Notes: generated from the sequence alone by a model not told the origin. Shown: positions 28,335-38,961, numbered from the stretch's first letter. The stretch is 64,000 bases of DNA from Rickettsiales bacterium (GCA_021156175.1 JAJNBL010000001.1:248001-312000); one strand, 5' to 3'. Numbers and translations are program-made.

Positions 28335-29467
28335 TAAGGACTATTAAACCGCTTTGTACTTTCCTCTAAGCTCAAACCGTCCGTATTCCGTGATCTATCA
28401 AGGATCCCGGCTTCCTGCAGCTTTACCCGGATATCGGCTTTACTTTCTGCTTCCGCGATTGCAGTATCTTGTGTAATTTGTCCTGCCTTACAGAGCTCAA
28501 CCAGTGACTGGTCAAACGTATACATCCCCCGCTCATGACCCTTTTCTGCCACTTCTTTTAATTTATCCAAACGCCCTTCTTCGATAAGTGTAGTAACCGC
28601 ACCTTGATTTAAGAGCAATCCGGACGCCATCATTCGCTTCCCGTGCACCCCTGGAACCAAGCGCTGGTACAATACCGCATGCAATAAATGCGCGAGACTC
28701 GATTGAATTCGGCTGCGCATTTCTTCGGGAAAACGATTAATAATCCGAGTGACAGTCTGTACCGGATTACTCGCATGAACGGTCGCAATACATAAATGTC
28801 CCGCTTCCGCAAAATGTAAACCATGCTCCATGGATTCCCTATCGCGCATCTCACCCATCACAATCACATCCGCACGCTGACGCAGCGCATTTTTCAACGC
28901 AACCGTATAAGAATGGGTATCCATCCCCACTTCGCGCTGGGTAATGATGCAGTTTTTATGCTCGTGGACATATTCGATCGGATCTTCAATCGTGAGGATA
29001 TGCCCTCCCCCATGGACATTCCGGTATCCCACCATCGAGGCAAGCGTCGTTGATTTCCCCGCACCGCTCGGGCCAGATACCAACACCAACCCTTGTTTCA
29101 TCATTGCAAGGTCCTGGCAAATTCTGGGCAGACCAAGCGCTTCAATTGTGGGGATATAGGTCTGGATACGGCGAATCACAATTGCAGGCATTTGCTGCTG
29201 GTAAAATGCATTCAGGCGGAATCGTTCTTTTTCACCAAACCGGAGCGCCACATTCAATTCAAAATGATCGGCCAATTCATGGCGTTGTTTTTCATTCAAG
29301 ATATCTTCTAAAATCAGATGGATATCTTTCCGCTCGAGCGGTTTGGGGCTTTTAGGAACAATCTTATCTTCAACCCGTATACAAGCAGGCTTTCCGACCG
29401 TCAGATACAGATCCTGGCCGTTCTCTTCGATCATGCAGGTGAGTAAACTTTCCATGAATGGCAACAT
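28334..29467 (-). CDS. pilU: Type IV pilus retraction ATPase, PilU-like
   Basis: PilT/PilU-family secretion ATPase of 377 residues. Walker A is SGPSGAGKSTTLA, the Asp box is around TIEDPIEYVHEHK, Walker B is VIVMGEMRDRESM, and the His box is HLCIATVHASNP. The segment FPEEMRSRIQSSLAHLLHAV followed by MASGLLLN is closer to PilU than PilT. In other bacteria PilU assists PilT in pulling pili under load. It starts three bases after the pilT stop, so the two are one unit. No pilin or assembly genes are in the window. Confidence 0.9.
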   Translation of the reverse strand: MLPFMESLLTCMIEENGQDLYLTVGKPACIRVEDKIVPKSPKPLERKDIHLILEDILNEKQRHELADHFELNVALRFGEKERFRLNAFYQQQMPAIVIRRIQTYIPTIEALGLPRICQDLAMMKQGLVLVSGPSGAGKSTTLASMVGYRNVHGGGHILTIEDPIEYVHEHKNCIITQREVGMDTHSYTVALKNALRQRADVIVMGEMRDRESMEHGLHFAEAGHLCIATVHASNPVQTVTRIINRFPEEMRSRIQSSLAHLLHAVLYQRLVPGVHGKRMMASGLLLNQGAVTTLIEEGRLDKLKEVAEKGHERGMYTFDQSLVELCKAGQITQDTAIAEAESKADIRVKLQEAGILDRSRNTDGLSLEESTKRFNSP

Positions 29468-29470
29468 AGG

Positions 29471-30568
29471 CTAAAATACTCCTGGAATTCCTGATTTATT
29501 CCCCATCAAGCCCGCATCATCTCCTGTGTCGCTTTCCGCCATCAAGGTCGCAATCGTCATTTTCGCCATTTCATTCGAGATCAATCCTTTCTCAAGAAGG
29601 CCGTAAATACAGTCGCGCATGGTAATCATGCCTTTCTTTGATCCCACCTGGATCAGCGATTGTATCTGGGCAATCTTATTCTCCCTAACCAAATTCCGCA
29701 CAGCAGGAGTTGCGAGGAGAATCTCATATGCCGCGACACGTCCAGCACCTTCTGCACGTTTGAGAAGCGCTTGGGAAATAATTGCTTCAATCGAACCCGC
29801 AAGCATCGAACGCACCATCTCCTTATCGTGTGGGGGAAATACGTCGATGATACGGTCAATGGTTTTGGCAGCCGAACTGGTATGAAGCGTGCCCATCACC
29901 AAATGTCCGGTTTCTGCCGCTGTGAGTGCGAGTTTGATCGTCTCTAAATCCCGAAGCTCTCCCACCAGTATCACATCCGGATCTTCCCGCAACGCACTTT
30001 TAAGCGCACGGGCAAAGGACAAAGTATGGCTTCCCAACTCCCGCTGATTAATCAACGCCCGCTTGGAGGTATGGATGAATTCGATTGGATCTTCCACTGT
30101 AATGATATGACGCGGCATACTCTCGTTAATATGGTTCACCATGGCCGCAAGCGTGGTACTTTTCCCGCTTCCTGTTGGGCCCGTCACAAGAATAATTCCC
30201 CGTTGAAGGTAGGTCAGCTTTGTCAGTATATCCGGCATTTTAAGAGAGCGAAGGGTCACGACTTCATTGGGAATAAGCCGGAATACGGCCGCAGGTCCAT
30301 TGACGGTGTAAAACGCATTCACCCGGAATCGGCAATTATCCCCGAACCGCATCGCAAAGTCGATTTCGAGATTAAGCTCATAATCCGAACGCTGCTTCTC
30401 ATTCATTACCGAATGCAGCATTGTGGTCACCTCTTCCGCGCTCAAGGCCGCAACACGCAAAGGGGCAATATCACCATCTACTCGTAATATCGGAGGCTGC
30501 CCGGAGGAAAGATGCAAATCCGAAGCCGATTGTTTTTGCGTAAAGGTAAGTAATTCCGTAATATCCAC
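29471..30568 (-). CDS. pilT: Type IV pilus retraction ATPase PilT
   Basis: Hexameric ATPase that depolymerises type IV pili for twitching; 365 residues. Walker A is GPTGSGKS at residues 130-137. The Asp box TVEDPIEFIH, Walker B VILVGELRDLETI and the His box TGHLVMGTLHTSSAAKTIDR follow. The signature AGSIEAIISQALLKR matches the PilT C-terminal AIRNLIRE-type region, continuing with VRNLVRENKIAQIQSLIQ. It lies between a TPR protein gene and pilU on one strand with very short gaps. Confidence 0.93.
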   Translation of the reverse strand: MDITELLTFTQKQSASDLHLSSGQPPILRVDGDIAPLRVAALSAEEVTTMLHSVMNEKQRSDYELNLEIDFAMRFGDNCRFRVNAFYTVNGPAAVFRLIPNEVVTLRSLKMPDILTKLTYLQRGIILVTGPTGSGKSTTLAAMVNHINESMPRHIITVEDPIEFIHTSKRALINQRELGSHTLSFARALKSALREDPDVILVGELRDLETIKLALTAAETGHLVMGTLHTSSAAKTIDRIIDVFPPHDKEMVRSMLAGSIEAIISQALLKRAEGAGRVAAYEILLATPAVRNLVRENKIAQIQSLIQVGSKKGMITMRDCIYGLLEKGLISNEMAKMTIATLMAESDTGDDAGLMGNKSGIPGVF

Positions 30569-30577
30569 GTGCGCTCC

Positions 30578-31756
30578 CTAAATCTCACTCTCAAGATATT
30601 GACTCACATAATTATAACGATCTTGGACGGCCTTGATGGGGGCCGGCAACACCGCGCCCTGTTCTGCTGCACCAATGACCTGCTTATAAATGAACGCCGC
30701 ATCCGCATAACGCCCCATCGTGTCGAGCATAATTCCCAAGTTATAGCGATAGCTCACATTCTGTGGCTCTAAACGAATAGCCTGCTTCATACTTGCCACA
30801 GCTTTTTCCATCTCTCCGAGCTTTGCGTGCAATATGCCCGCCTGCGCATGGGCAGGCCCAAAATTTGGGCTTTTCTCTGTTATACCTTCGATTTGTTTTA
30901 ATGCACCCGCAGGGGACTCCTCTGCTGCCAGTGCAATAAAGTTATTTAACACCTCAGGATCCATTGGATCTACTTCAAGGAGCCGCTTATAGATACCACG
31001 TGCCTCATCCAACTGCCCCACCTTCTGATAGGTCGTTGCTAACCCAAAAAGCGCAGATTTATCTTTTGGACGCTCGATCAGGGCCTCTTTATAAAGCGCA
31101 ATCGCCGCCTCTTCCTGTCCTGACATTAGCGCATCAAAGGCCTCATGGATTACCTTATTGATTCGGGATTCCTTATCGTCTTGCTTCGTCACAACGATAT
31201 CTATACCCCGTATTGCCATTTCGCTGATCCGATCACCGTCATTATGTACTTCCATCGCTATCTCAGGCTCTGATGCAGACTCCTTCTCAAGCTGCGCGAT
31301 TCTCCCACGCGCCATCGTAATGGTCCCGCTAGATTTTTTGGCCGATGCCGCCATTTGTTCCTTTGCCGATACTTTTTCTATCTGCCCTTCCACTTTGTCC
31401 ATTAACGCCTCTGTCTGAGGTGACAATGTTGGAGGAACCACCGGAGGTATAACCTGCTCCGAAGAAGCGGTCGTCACATCGGGTACATCGACCACTGAAG
31501 GGGTAATAAACGCTCCAGACTTAGGCATAGGAGGAACCCTTGCCGCGGTCGCCTGAGGTAACTCTTCTGGCGTAATTTCATGATAAAGATTCATCGTCGC
31601 AGGAGAAATCCCGTCTTTTTCCCGGCTAAGTAAGACTTGCGCCATGAGGGGAGAAGTGACAATTCCACATAAGACCGGCAGCACCATCCCAAAGGCGGCA
31701 AGCCGCCCGAAAAGCGTATTCCACCGGCTTGATGTATTACGGCTACGTTGCGTCAT
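30578..31756 (-). CDS. Exported tetratricopeptide repeat protein
   Basis: A 392-residue protein with an N-terminal signal or anchor (FGMVLPVLCGIVTSPLMAQ, about residues 20-40), a Pro-rich and low-complexity region up to about 130, and a C-terminal TPR array from about 195 onward. Repeats read as INKVIHEAFDALMSGQEEA, SALFGLATTYQKVGQLDEAR and PAHAQAGILHAKLGEMEKA. It starts the TPR-pilT-pilU series with about nine bases to pilT. By analogy with PilF/PilW-type TPR proteins a role in pilus assembly is possible, but lipobox and sequence identity do not confirm it. Confidence 0.8.
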   Translation of the reverse strand: MTQRSRNTSSRWNTLFGRLAAFGMVLPVLCGIVTSPLMAQVLLSREKDGISPATMNLYHEITPEELPQATAARVPPMPKSGAFITPSVVDVPDVTTASSEQVIPPVVPPTLSPQTEALMDKVEGQIEKVSAKEQMAASAKKSSGTITMARGRIAQLEKESASEPEIAMEVHNDGDRISEMAIRGIDIVVTKQDDKESRINKVIHEAFDALMSGQEEAAIALYKEALIERPKDKSALFGLATTYQKVGQLDEARGIYKRLLEVDPMDPEVLNNFIALAAEESPAGALKQIEGITEKSPNFGPAHAQAGILHAKLGEMEKAVASMKQAIRLEPQNVSYRYNLGIMLDTMGRYADAAFIYKQVIGAAEQGAVLPAPIKAVQDRYNYVSQYLESEI

Positions 31757-31975
31757 AATTCTATCCTTTTGCAGGCATTTTTCCCTACTTAGAGCCCCTG
31801 GTACTCTCGTACCCTACGGTAAAATCGTAAAGATCTTGTTAGCAGACCCCAAAATCTGGGCCATATCCCAAAATCCCATCAATGTTCCTTGTGTTTTTGA
31901 GGGTTTTCGTATAAGGTTCGCCCTGTTTGTGCAATCGCACAACCTTACTTGATATATTAATATTTAGGCGCGATT

Positions 31976-33292
31976 ATGGCTAATATTGCAGTGATAGGAT
32001 CCCAGTGGGGCGATGAAGGAAAAGGTAAGATCGTGGATTGGCTCTCTGAGCGTGCAGACGTGGTCGTGCGCTTCCAGGGCGGGCACAATGCCGGTCATAC
32101 CCTGGTCATCGATGGCATAACGCACAAACTCAGTCTCCTTCCTTCGGGGATTGTCCGCGAAGGCAAGCTCTCTATCATCGGCAATGGCGTGGTGGTGGAT
32201 CCTTACGCACTCTTAAAAGAGATCGAAAACGTCTCTAAAAACGGGGTTAAAATCTCTCCTGAGAACCTCATGATCGCAGAAAATGCGCCGCTCATCCTGC
32301 CACTCCACCAGCAGATTGATAGCATTAATGAAGCTAACCGCGGCAGCAGCAAAATCGGCACGACCGGACGCGGCATTGGACCAACTTACGAAGATAAAGT
32401 CGGACGCCGCGGTATTCGCGTTTGCGACCTCGCCGATAAACCATTCTTAAAAGAACGTTTAGAAGCGCTGGTAAGCTACCATAATGCACTCCGCCGCGGC
32501 CTTGGCGCAGACCTCATTGAAGTAGAGGAAATCTATCAAGGACTGTGCGAAGTGGCGCCAAAGATTCTTCCCTTTGTGAAACCCACGTGGAAAATCCTTG
32601 ACCAACTCCGCCGCGAAGGCAAACGCATTTTGTTTGAAGGCGCGCAAGGGGTGATGCTCGATGTAGACCATGGAACCTATCCATTTGTAACTTCTTCCTG
32701 CACACTCGCCGGGCAATCGTTTTCCGGTGCTGGCGTAGGTGTTGGCGCGATTGATTATGTCTTGGGCATCACGAAAGCTTACACCACCCGCGTGGGCAGC
32801 GGCCCCTTTCCAACGGAATTACAAAACGCAATTGGCGAACGCCTTGGCGAACGTGGCCGGGAATTTGGCACAGTCACCGGACGTAAACGCCGCTGCGGTT
32901 GGTTTGATACCGTTATGGTACGCCAAGCAGCAACCATCACCGGCATTTCTGGCATGGCGCTTACGAAACTCGACGTACTCGATGGCTTAGAAGAATTGAA
33001 ACTTTGCGTGGGCTATACGTGTAATGGTCAAACCTATGATTATTTACCTGCATCCACCACGCTTCAAGCGGCGGTTCAGCCCATCTATGAAACCATGTCA
33101 GGCTGGCAGGAAAGCACCTTTGGTGTTCGTGATGTGAACAAACTGCCAGAGAACGCAATTCGCTATATCCGTCGGATTGAAGCACTCGTAGGTATCCCTG
33201 TCGCGGTGCTTTCGACAAGTCCTGAGCGTGAAGATACGATTCTGTTGAAAGATGCGAATGTGTTTGGAAAGCTCACAAAAGACGCGGCGTAA
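31976..33292 (+). CDS. purA: Adenylosuccinate synthetase
   Basis: Joins aspartate to IMP using GTP, the first committed step to AMP; 438 residues. Motifs include the N-terminal P loop [19 protein letters not shown], the IMP-binding segment [32 protein letters not shown], and [15 protein letters not shown] with TKLDVLDGL. The upstream 219-base spacer holds a six-base hairpin (TTGTGC/GCACAA at 31927-31942) and an AT-rich stretch that may include its promoter. It converges on higA with only ten bases between the stops. Confidence 0.97.
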   Translation: MANIAVIGSQWGDEGKGKIVDWLSERADVVVRFQGGHNAGHTLVIDGITHKLSLLPSGIVREGKLSIIGNGVVVDPYALLKEIENVSKNGVKISPENLMIAENAPLILPLHQQIDSINEANRGSSKIGTTGRGIGPTYEDKVGRRGIRVCDLADKPFLKERLEALVSYHNALRRGLGADLIEVEEIYQGLCEVAPKILPFVKPTWKILDQLRREGKRILFEGAQGVMLDVDHGTYPFVTSSCTLAGQSFSGAGVGVGAIDYVLGITKAYTTRVGSGPFPTELQNAIGERLGERGREFGTVTGRKRRCGWFDTVMVRQAATITGISGMALTKLDVLDGLEELKLCVGYTCNGQTYDYLPASTTLQAAVQPIYETMSGWQESTFGVRDVNKLPENAIRYIRRIEALVGIPVAVLSTSPEREDTILLKDANVFGKLTKDAA

Positions 33293-33302
33293 GGCGTAAA
33301 TA

Positions 33303-33659
33303 TTACGACCGCTTTTGCTGAGCCTCCAAAACTTTTGCTAATGGTGTGATGGAGGATAGGATTTCATCTCCATCTTCTTGCCTTGCCACCTCAAGCTCAT
33401 AGGATTTCTGTAGATTCAACCAGAACTCAGGTCGCATCCCAAAGAATGCGCCCAACCGCCTTGCTGTATCAGCCGTAACTCCCCGTTTCCCTGCAATAAT
33501 AGCATACATACGGTTTTTTGGTACGCCAATAGCTTCCGCAAGTTTTGCAGCACTGATCCCTAATGCTTCTAATTCATCCGTCAATATTTCTCCCGGATGA
33601 ATGGGATCAGCCCAATGCGTTACAGATAAATTTTTCTTACTAATAGACATAATCGGCAC
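33303..33659 (-). CDS. higA: HigA-type antitoxin (XRE-family HTH)
   Basis: DNA-binding antitoxin of 118 residues. The HigA core starts at WADPIHPGEILTDELEAL, followed by the helix-turn-helix SAAKLAEAIGVPKNRMYAII and the dimer segment TARRLGAFFGMRPEFWLNLQ. It probably neutralises the adjacent HigB toxin and represses their promoter. As is usual for hig systems, the toxin gene comes first. A 77-base gap separates it from higB, wider than usual, so an internal promoter is possible. In-frame starts at 33659 or 33650 are both plausible. Confidence 0.9.
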   Translation of the reverse strand: MPIMSISKKNLSVTHWADPIHPGEILTDELEALGISAAKLAEAIGVPKNRMYAIIAGKRGVTADTARRLGAFFGMRPEFWLNLQKSYELEVARQEDGDEILSSITPLAKVLEAQQKRS

Positions 33660-33736
33660 TCCTTACCAGATTTACGGTCGGGCCTCATTGCCCTTACCTA
33701 TGTCAGTCATTTCTACGAATTAAGCTGTTTTTTCCC

Positions 33737-34015
33737 CTAATGATAATCCACTATTTCAACATCATAAGCGTCCTGACCGTCCCACCGGAAACAAATCCGC
33801 CACTGTATATTAATGCGAATACTGCATTGCCCCTTTCTATCACCCAATAATTCCTCAAATCGATTACTTGGCAAGTATTGAAGGTCTTCTTTGCAGATTG
33901 CACTATCTAGCACAGCCAACCGTTTCAATGCCTGGCGCTCTATACCAGAAAACCGCTTCACGAACTCCCGCTGAAACAGTTTTTCTGTATATTTGCACTT
34001 GAAACTCTTAATCAT
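33737..34015 (-). CDS. higB: HigB-type toxin (RelE superfamily mRNA interferase)
   Basis: RelE-fold toxin of 92 residues from the ATG at 34015 (MIKSFKCKYTEKLF). The family pattern is complete: FSGIERQALKRLAVLDSA, then the core SNRFEELLGDRKGQCSIRIN, and the terminal WRICFRWDGQDAYDVEIVDYH. Known members cut mRNA at the ribosomal A site under stress. The Arg and terminal Tyr/His residues expected for activity are present, so the toxin looks intact. The open frame extends 11 codons further upstream without homology. Confidence 0.9.
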   Translation of the reverse strand: MIKSFKCKYTEKLFQREFVKRFSGIERQALKRLAVLDSAICKEDLQYLPSNRFEELLGDRKGQCSIRINIQWRICFRWDGQDAYDVEIVDYH

Positions 34016-34122
34016 AGTGTAACATAAGTTATGAGTTACGTCAAACATAACCCATAATGATAAAAAAAGCTAATGTCAACACATCACTTCTACTTTAAGT
34101 GGAAACTACGATAAAGTAAGCT

Positions 34123-35343
34123 TTACACCAGCTTTTTATCCAAGCGTTGTTTTACTTTATCCATAAAGGCCTGTGTGGTGAGCCACTTTTGATCTTTCGA
34201 GATCAGGAGCGCTAAGTCTTTTGTCATATCGCCCGCTTCCACTGTCTCAACACATGCGACTTCCAGTGTCGTCGCAAAACGCTCTAATGCCGGCGTATTA
34301 TCAAACTTCGCGCGATACTTCAACCCTTGTGTCCAAGCAAAGATGGAGGCAATCGGGTTCGTCGACGTATCTTTACCCTTTTGATATTCGCGATAATGCC
34401 GCGTCACGGTTCCGTGCGCCGCTTCCGCTTCCACCGTTTTTCCATCTGGCGTTAAGAGCACCGATGTCATGAGCCCAAGCGAGCCAAATCCTTGCGCCAC
34501 GGTATCGGACTGCACATCCCCGTCATAGTTCTTACAGGCCCATACGAATCCGCCTTCCCATTTCAGTGCAGACGCGACCATGTCATCAATCAAACGATGC
34601 TCATAGGTAATGCCCGCTTTTTGGAAAGCATCCGCGAATTCTTTATCGAACACGTCCTGGAAAATATCCTTAAACCGCCCATCATAGGCTTTCAAGATCG
34701 TATTCTTGGTTGAAAGATACACTGGCCATTTGCGGCTTAAACCATAGTTAAAGCACGCTTGCGCGAAGCCAATAATGGATTCATCGAGATTGTACATCCC
34801 CATCGCAACACCAGAACCAGGAAAATCAAACACTTCATGCGTAATCGGCGCACCGCCACCTTCTGGAGTAAAGGTGAGCGTGAGTTTTCCCTTGCCTGGA
34901 ATCAGAAGATCCGTCGCTTTATATTGATCCCCAAACGCATGACGACCAATCACAATCGGCTTCGTCCAACCCGGTACCAAACGCGGCACATTTTTGCAGA
35001 TAATCGGTTCACGGAATACCGTACCGCCCAAAATATTACGGATCGTTCCATTCGGAGACTTCCACATTTTGTGGAGTGAAAACTCTTTCACACGCGCTTC
35101 ATCGGGGGTAATCGTTGCGCATTTAATTCCCACGCCATATTTCTTGATCGCTTCCGCCGATTCCGTAGTAACCTTATCTTGCGTCTTGTCGCGATGCTCA
35201 ATACCAAGATCATAATACTTCAGATCAATATCGAGATACGGATAGATAAAGCGCTCTTTAATCCATGCCCAAATGATGCGCGTCATTTCGTCACCATCCA
35301 GCTCCACGACCGGCGTCTTCACCTTAATTTTTTCTATTGCCAT
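34123..35343 (-). CDS. icd: Isocitrate dehydrogenase, NADP-dependent
   Basis: TCA-cycle enzyme that oxidatively decarboxylates isocitrate to 2-oxoglutarate; 406 residues from the ATG at 35343, which has GGAG just upstream. It begins [19 protein letters not shown], typical of the eukaryote-like dimeric subfamily II enzymes common in alphaproteobacteria. Substrate-binding segments include [20 protein letters not shown], and the metal and catalytic region is [20 protein letters not shown] with [11 protein letters not shown] for cofactor binding. It is monocistronic, between higB and the EAL gene. Confidence 0.96.
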   Translation of the reverse strand: MAIEKIKVKTPVVELDGDEMTRIIWAWIKERFIYPYLDIDLKYYDLGIEHRDKTQDKVTTESAEAIKKYGVGIKCATITPDEARVKEFSLHKMWKSPNGTIRNILGGTVFREPIICKNVPRLVPGWTKPIVIGRHAFGDQYKATDLLIPGKGKLTLTFTPEGGGAPITHEVFDFPGSGVAMGMYNLDESIIGFAQACFNYGLSRKWPVYLSTKNTILKAYDGRFKDIFQDVFDKEFADAFQKAGITYEHRLIDDMVASALKWEGGFVWACKNYDGDVQSDTVAQGFGSLGLMTSVLLTPDGKTVEAEAAHGTVTRHYREYQKGKDTSTNPIASIFAWTQGLKYRAKFDNTPALERFATTLEVACVETVEAGDMTKDLALLISKDQKWLTTQAFMDKVKQRLDKKLV

Positions 35344-35366
35344 ACACTCCATCCTCTAGATAAATA

Positions 35367-36638
35367 CTATTTGTTCTTTGATTGTTCCACCCACGGACGA
35401 TTATTCATCGCCGCAGAAAAATAATGGCCTTGCAGGTAATCCACCTTTAAATCCATCAACGATTTCGCAATCTCACCCGTTTCCACATACTCCGCAACCG
35501 TCTTCAACCCAAAACTGTTGGTGAAATCGAGCAATGTTTTCACAAATAACTGGTTATCGTAATTATCGACCATATCCTTCACAAACGAACCGTCGATTTT
35601 GATGATATCCACTGGCAGCGCTTTGAGCTGGCGGAATGAGGTATAGCCCGAACCAAAATCATCAAGCGCCACTTGGCAACCGAGCGCCTGCAATGATGCA
35701 ATAAAGAATGCCATACGCCGCAAATCGCGCTGCGATCCCGTTTCCGTTACTTCCACAATCAGACGTGAACTTAAGGATTCATCGCTGAGTAATTTCTCTG
35801 CCTGTTCAAGCCACCGTGGATTATCCACCGCCTGGTTTGACACATTAAACGCGAGCAGCACATTGTCATGCTCACGTAATTCTTTGACCACCATTTTCAG
35901 GACTAAACAATCCACGCTATCAATCAAGCCCATGCGTTCGGCCACTTCAATATAAGGCCCTGCAGAAATAATCGTGCCATGGTTATCGACAATCCGAAGC
36001 AGGCACTCATAATACGCAACCTTCCCCGTCTTGCTGCAAATCACCGGCTGATAGGCAAGCCGTAACCGCTCTTCAAGTATCGCCCGCTGGAAGGTACTCG
36101 CACTGAGCATCTCACTTTTGGCCTGTGCAAAATGTTTTGTCGCACGAGCATAAGAACAATAAAAACCCGGAAGTTCTTTTGCATGACTCACCGCCACATA
36201 GGCATGATCCACCACATCGCGCGGACTATCGCCATCCTGCGGGAAATCGGCACTTCCCATGGAAGCCATCACGAATAAGGGATTCTCGTGTATCGCCGCA
36301 GCAAAACGTTGCATGGCAATATGAATCGCTTCCGTCACGGTTACCACATCAGATTCCTGACGATAATCAAGCAACACAGAGAATTGATCGTGCTGAGTTT
36401 GAATGACAATCGCGCGATGTTCGGTACAGGTAGCGATTTCTTCATTGATGTGAGAAAGCATATCATCCACAAAATGGCCATCGTAGTGGCACATGATCAT
36501 GGCAAGGTTATCAATGGATACAACGATGAGCGTCCCTTCTTTCCCTTCGGAAATAGCACCCCCAATCGCCTCAATCAGACGTCTGTATGCACCTGTAATC
36601 CAGGTTTCAGAGGAATTAGGGACAATCGACGGTTTCAC
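35367..36638 (-). CDS. EAL-domain c-di-GMP phosphodiesterase with degenerate GGDEF domain
   Basis: Cytoplasmic signalling protein of 423 residues. The N-terminal half resembles a GGDEF domain, but the signature position reads QHDQFSVLL, so cyclase activity is unlikely. The EAL half (about 170-423) keeps the key motifs: YECLLRI (ExLxR form), FNVSNQA, EVTETGSQ, VALDDFGSGYTSF, DIIKIDGSFV and YLQGHYFS. It should hydrolyse c-di-GMP, lowering adhesion and raising motility. No sensory or membrane domain is seen. It starts about 50 bases downstream of slt on the same strand. Confidence 0.88.
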   Translation of the reverse strand: MKPSIVPNSSETWITGAYRRLIEAIGGAISEGKEGTLIVVSIDNLAMIMCHYDGHFVDDMLSHINEEIATCTEHRAIVIQTQHDQFSVLLDYRQESDVVTVTEAIHIAMQRFAAAIHENPLFVMASMGSADFPQDGDSPRDVVDHAYVAVSHAKELPGFYCSYARATKHFAQAKSEMLSASTFQRAILEERLRLAYQPVICSKTGKVAYYECLLRIVDNHGTIISAGPYIEVAERMGLIDSVDCLVLKMVVKELREHDNVLLAFNVSNQAVDNPRWLEQAEKLLSDESLSSRLIVEVTETGSQRDLRRMAFFIASLQALGCQVALDDFGSGYTSFRQLKALPVDIIKIDGSFVKDMVDNYDNQLFVKTLLDFTNSFGLKTVAEYVETGEIAKSLMDLKVDYLQGHYFSAAMNNRPWVEQSKNK

Positions 36639-36691
36639 ATAAATCCTTATACGGTCGCATCATTACGTCACGCATTGTAAAAATAGTGAGG

Positions 36692-38716
36692 TTAATTTTC
36701 ACTTAATGAAGTTATCTTCACATCCTTAGGCTCCATCACAAGATCGGCAACCAACCGCCCTGCGTGAATAGGACGTTTATTTAACCGCATCTCATACACT
36801 TGCTTTGCTTCCAGTACGCGCTGCACATAGTTGCGCGTCTCAGAGAACGGAATACTCTCAATCCAATCCACCACCTGATGCAAATTCTTGAGCTTCCGCG
36901 GATCACCATATTCTTTTGTCCAGCGCATCGCATTTCCTGGCCCTGCGTTGTAGCTTGCTATCGCAAGGATATGCGATCCATTAAATTCCTTGAGCAACTG
37001 CCCGATATACGCACTTCCCAAGGTCACGTTATACAACGGATCGGCAGTCAGTTTCCGACTGTTATAACTCACTCCCAACTGCTGAGACATATGCCGCGCA
37101 GTAGAGGGAATAAGCTGCATCAACCCCATCGCACCGGCAGAACTTTGGGCGTCTTGGGTAAAGTGACTCTCCTGACGGATAATGCTATGTACTAAGTTCG
37201 TTGGCGCAGAGAGTTTGGGCAATCCTCCAAGCACTGGATAGAACCCAGATGAAAATATGAGCCCTTGCTTATAGGCCTCCGATGCTGCCGCAATCGCAAG
37301 AGATGGCTTATTAATCGTCAACCCGAAATAGGAGATAAGAGCTTTTTCTCCTTGCGGAATATTTTCTTTAAGTGCTGCTTTTAAGAATAATTTCGCTTTT
37401 GCATCTTCCTCAAGACTCACCAGATAATAGGCTATGCGTACCAATGCATTACGCTTATAGCGATCACGCTCCGCTTTGGTTGGCTCAGGGTATTCCTCAA
37501 ACGACAATGGAGCATTGGGCGATAATTCATAATGCGCAAGCTGTCCATAAAATGCGGTTGGGAAACGGGTCGCTTTTTTATACCACTCCTGAGCTTTCTC
37601 TTTTTTATTCTGATCAGAAAAAGCTCGTCCGGCCCAATATGCGGCACGCGACTGGCTAATAGGGAACGATACCTCTTGATACATTCGTGTGAAATGGCTT
37701 TCTGCCGTCGCCGGATCATAAAGGAACCGCAATGCTATCCATCCTGCAAGCCACTCCGCATCAGCAATATTCTCAGGCTTTGTTTGCCCATGATGACTGA
37801 TAAGCTGATAGGCAGCCGCGTATTTCTTCTCCTCAATAAGCCTCCGCGTATGCTTCACTATAGGGCTCCACCACTCCTCAGAATGTGGCAAAGACGATGG
37901 CAAATCGGTGAGCAACTTTTGCACTTGATCCGAACGCTTCTTCCGCTCATTCCACATCACTCGTGCGTACAACAATGAAGGATCGTTTTTGTATTTTTTG
38001 GGAACAGAAGCCACCGCGGCATCCGAGCTTCCTTGGTTCCGAAGCAACTTAACCCGCGCCTCCACCAATTGCCGATAAGCCGCATTCACCCGTGGCGCTT
38101 GTTTATGTAGACTTGTAAATTGCTCATCCCACACCATCCGATCAAGCCGTGCAATGTGATCGTCTTCCGTCAATTTATTACCATGCTGTTTGAGGAACAT
38201 GGCCTCATCCTCAGCATTCCAATTACCATCAACCCATGCATCATGCACCAAGGCTGCAATAGTACGATGCAAATCTGATGGCGCTTGCGCCTCATAAGCA
38301 TTGGCGAGCAACCATTTCCCGCGCGGGGTCTGTGGAGGAAATTGGGTAAGCCACGCCACGACCTGATTGGGAGCAGTCGAAAACGGCATTGCACTCTCAG
38401 CACGCCGTTTGATTTTATCCATCTGCGGCCAGGTCGGATACGTCTCAATAAATTTTTTGATTTCGGCAAATCCGACTGATTTTCCACCATCGACATAATA
38501 CGCCCATTGCACCAGCGCACGGATAAGAGGATCAGATGTCTTCTCCGCATGGTAAAAAGCCGAGTCTTTATCACCCCGTTTAACATAATAAAAAGCTTTT
38601 CGAGCCTGCGAAACATCAGTGGGTTTGATATCAAAGGGAGGAGAAGCAAAGGTTTGAGTGCTTACGCAGATAATAAAAAGGGAAAATAGGATGGAGCTGA
38701 GGGTTCTTTTTTGCAT
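36692..38716 (-). CDS. slt: Soluble lytic murein transglycosylase
   Basis: Periplasmic enzyme that cleaves peptidoglycan glycan strands with anhydromuramic acid formation; 674 residues. A signal peptide (about residues 1-24, SSILFSLFIICVSTQTFA) is followed by a long superhelical domain of TPR-like helices. The C-terminal SLT domain has the catalytic Glu in HSIIRQESHFTQDAQS, then SAGAMGLMQLIPSTARHM, GSAYIGQLL and ASYNAGPGNAMRW. The length and order match the Slt70 family. It is co-directional with the downstream EAL gene. Confidence 0.93.
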   Translation of the reverse strand: MQKRTLSSILFSLFIICVSTQTFASPPFDIKPTDVSQARKAFYYVKRGDKDSAFYHAEKTSDPLIRALVQWAYYVDGGKSVGFAEIKKFIETYPTWPQMDKIKRRAESAMPFSTAPNQVVAWLTQFPPQTPRGKWLLANAYEAQAPSDLHRTIAALVHDAWVDGNWNAEDEAMFLKQHGNKLTEDDHIARLDRMVWDEQFTSLHKQAPRVNAAYRQLVEARVKLLRNQGSSDAAVASVPKKYKNDPSLLYARVMWNERKKRSDQVQKLLTDLPSSLPHSEEWWSPIVKHTRRLIEEKKYAAAYQLISHHGQTKPENIADAEWLAGWIALRFLYDPATAESHFTRMYQEVSFPISQSRAAYWAGRAFSDQNKKEKAQEWYKKATRFPTAFYGQLAHYELSPNAPLSFEEYPEPTKAERDRYKRNALVRIAYYLVSLEEDAKAKLFLKAALKENIPQGEKALISYFGLTINKPSLAIAAASEAYKQGLIFSSGFYPVLGGLPKLSAPTNLVHSIIRQESHFTQDAQSSAGAMGLMQLIPSTARHMSQQLGVSYNSRKLTADPLYNVTLGSAYIGQLLKEFNGSHILAIASYNAGPGNAMRWTKEYGDPRKLKNLHQVVDWIESIPFSETRNYVQRVLEAKQVYEMRLNKRPIHAGRLVADLVMEPKDVKITSLSEN

Positions 38717-38961
38717 AATCCCTTAAATATAGACGTAGGTTACTATTGCTTTATGGTGCAGTAGAGCTGTGCTGCTCATTCAAAGAAGCCACTCATGCAC
38801 GGTGTATGTCGATAAAATAGCGCATCGCATGCACTCAGTACAGTAATTTCGACTGATATTTTATTTCTTTATCAAGAGGCCTGATAACATACACCGCTGG
38901 CCTACACCGATGGTTATAGCTCTTAACCCGGATAGCCAGCGTAGAGATGAGAAGCTGTAGC

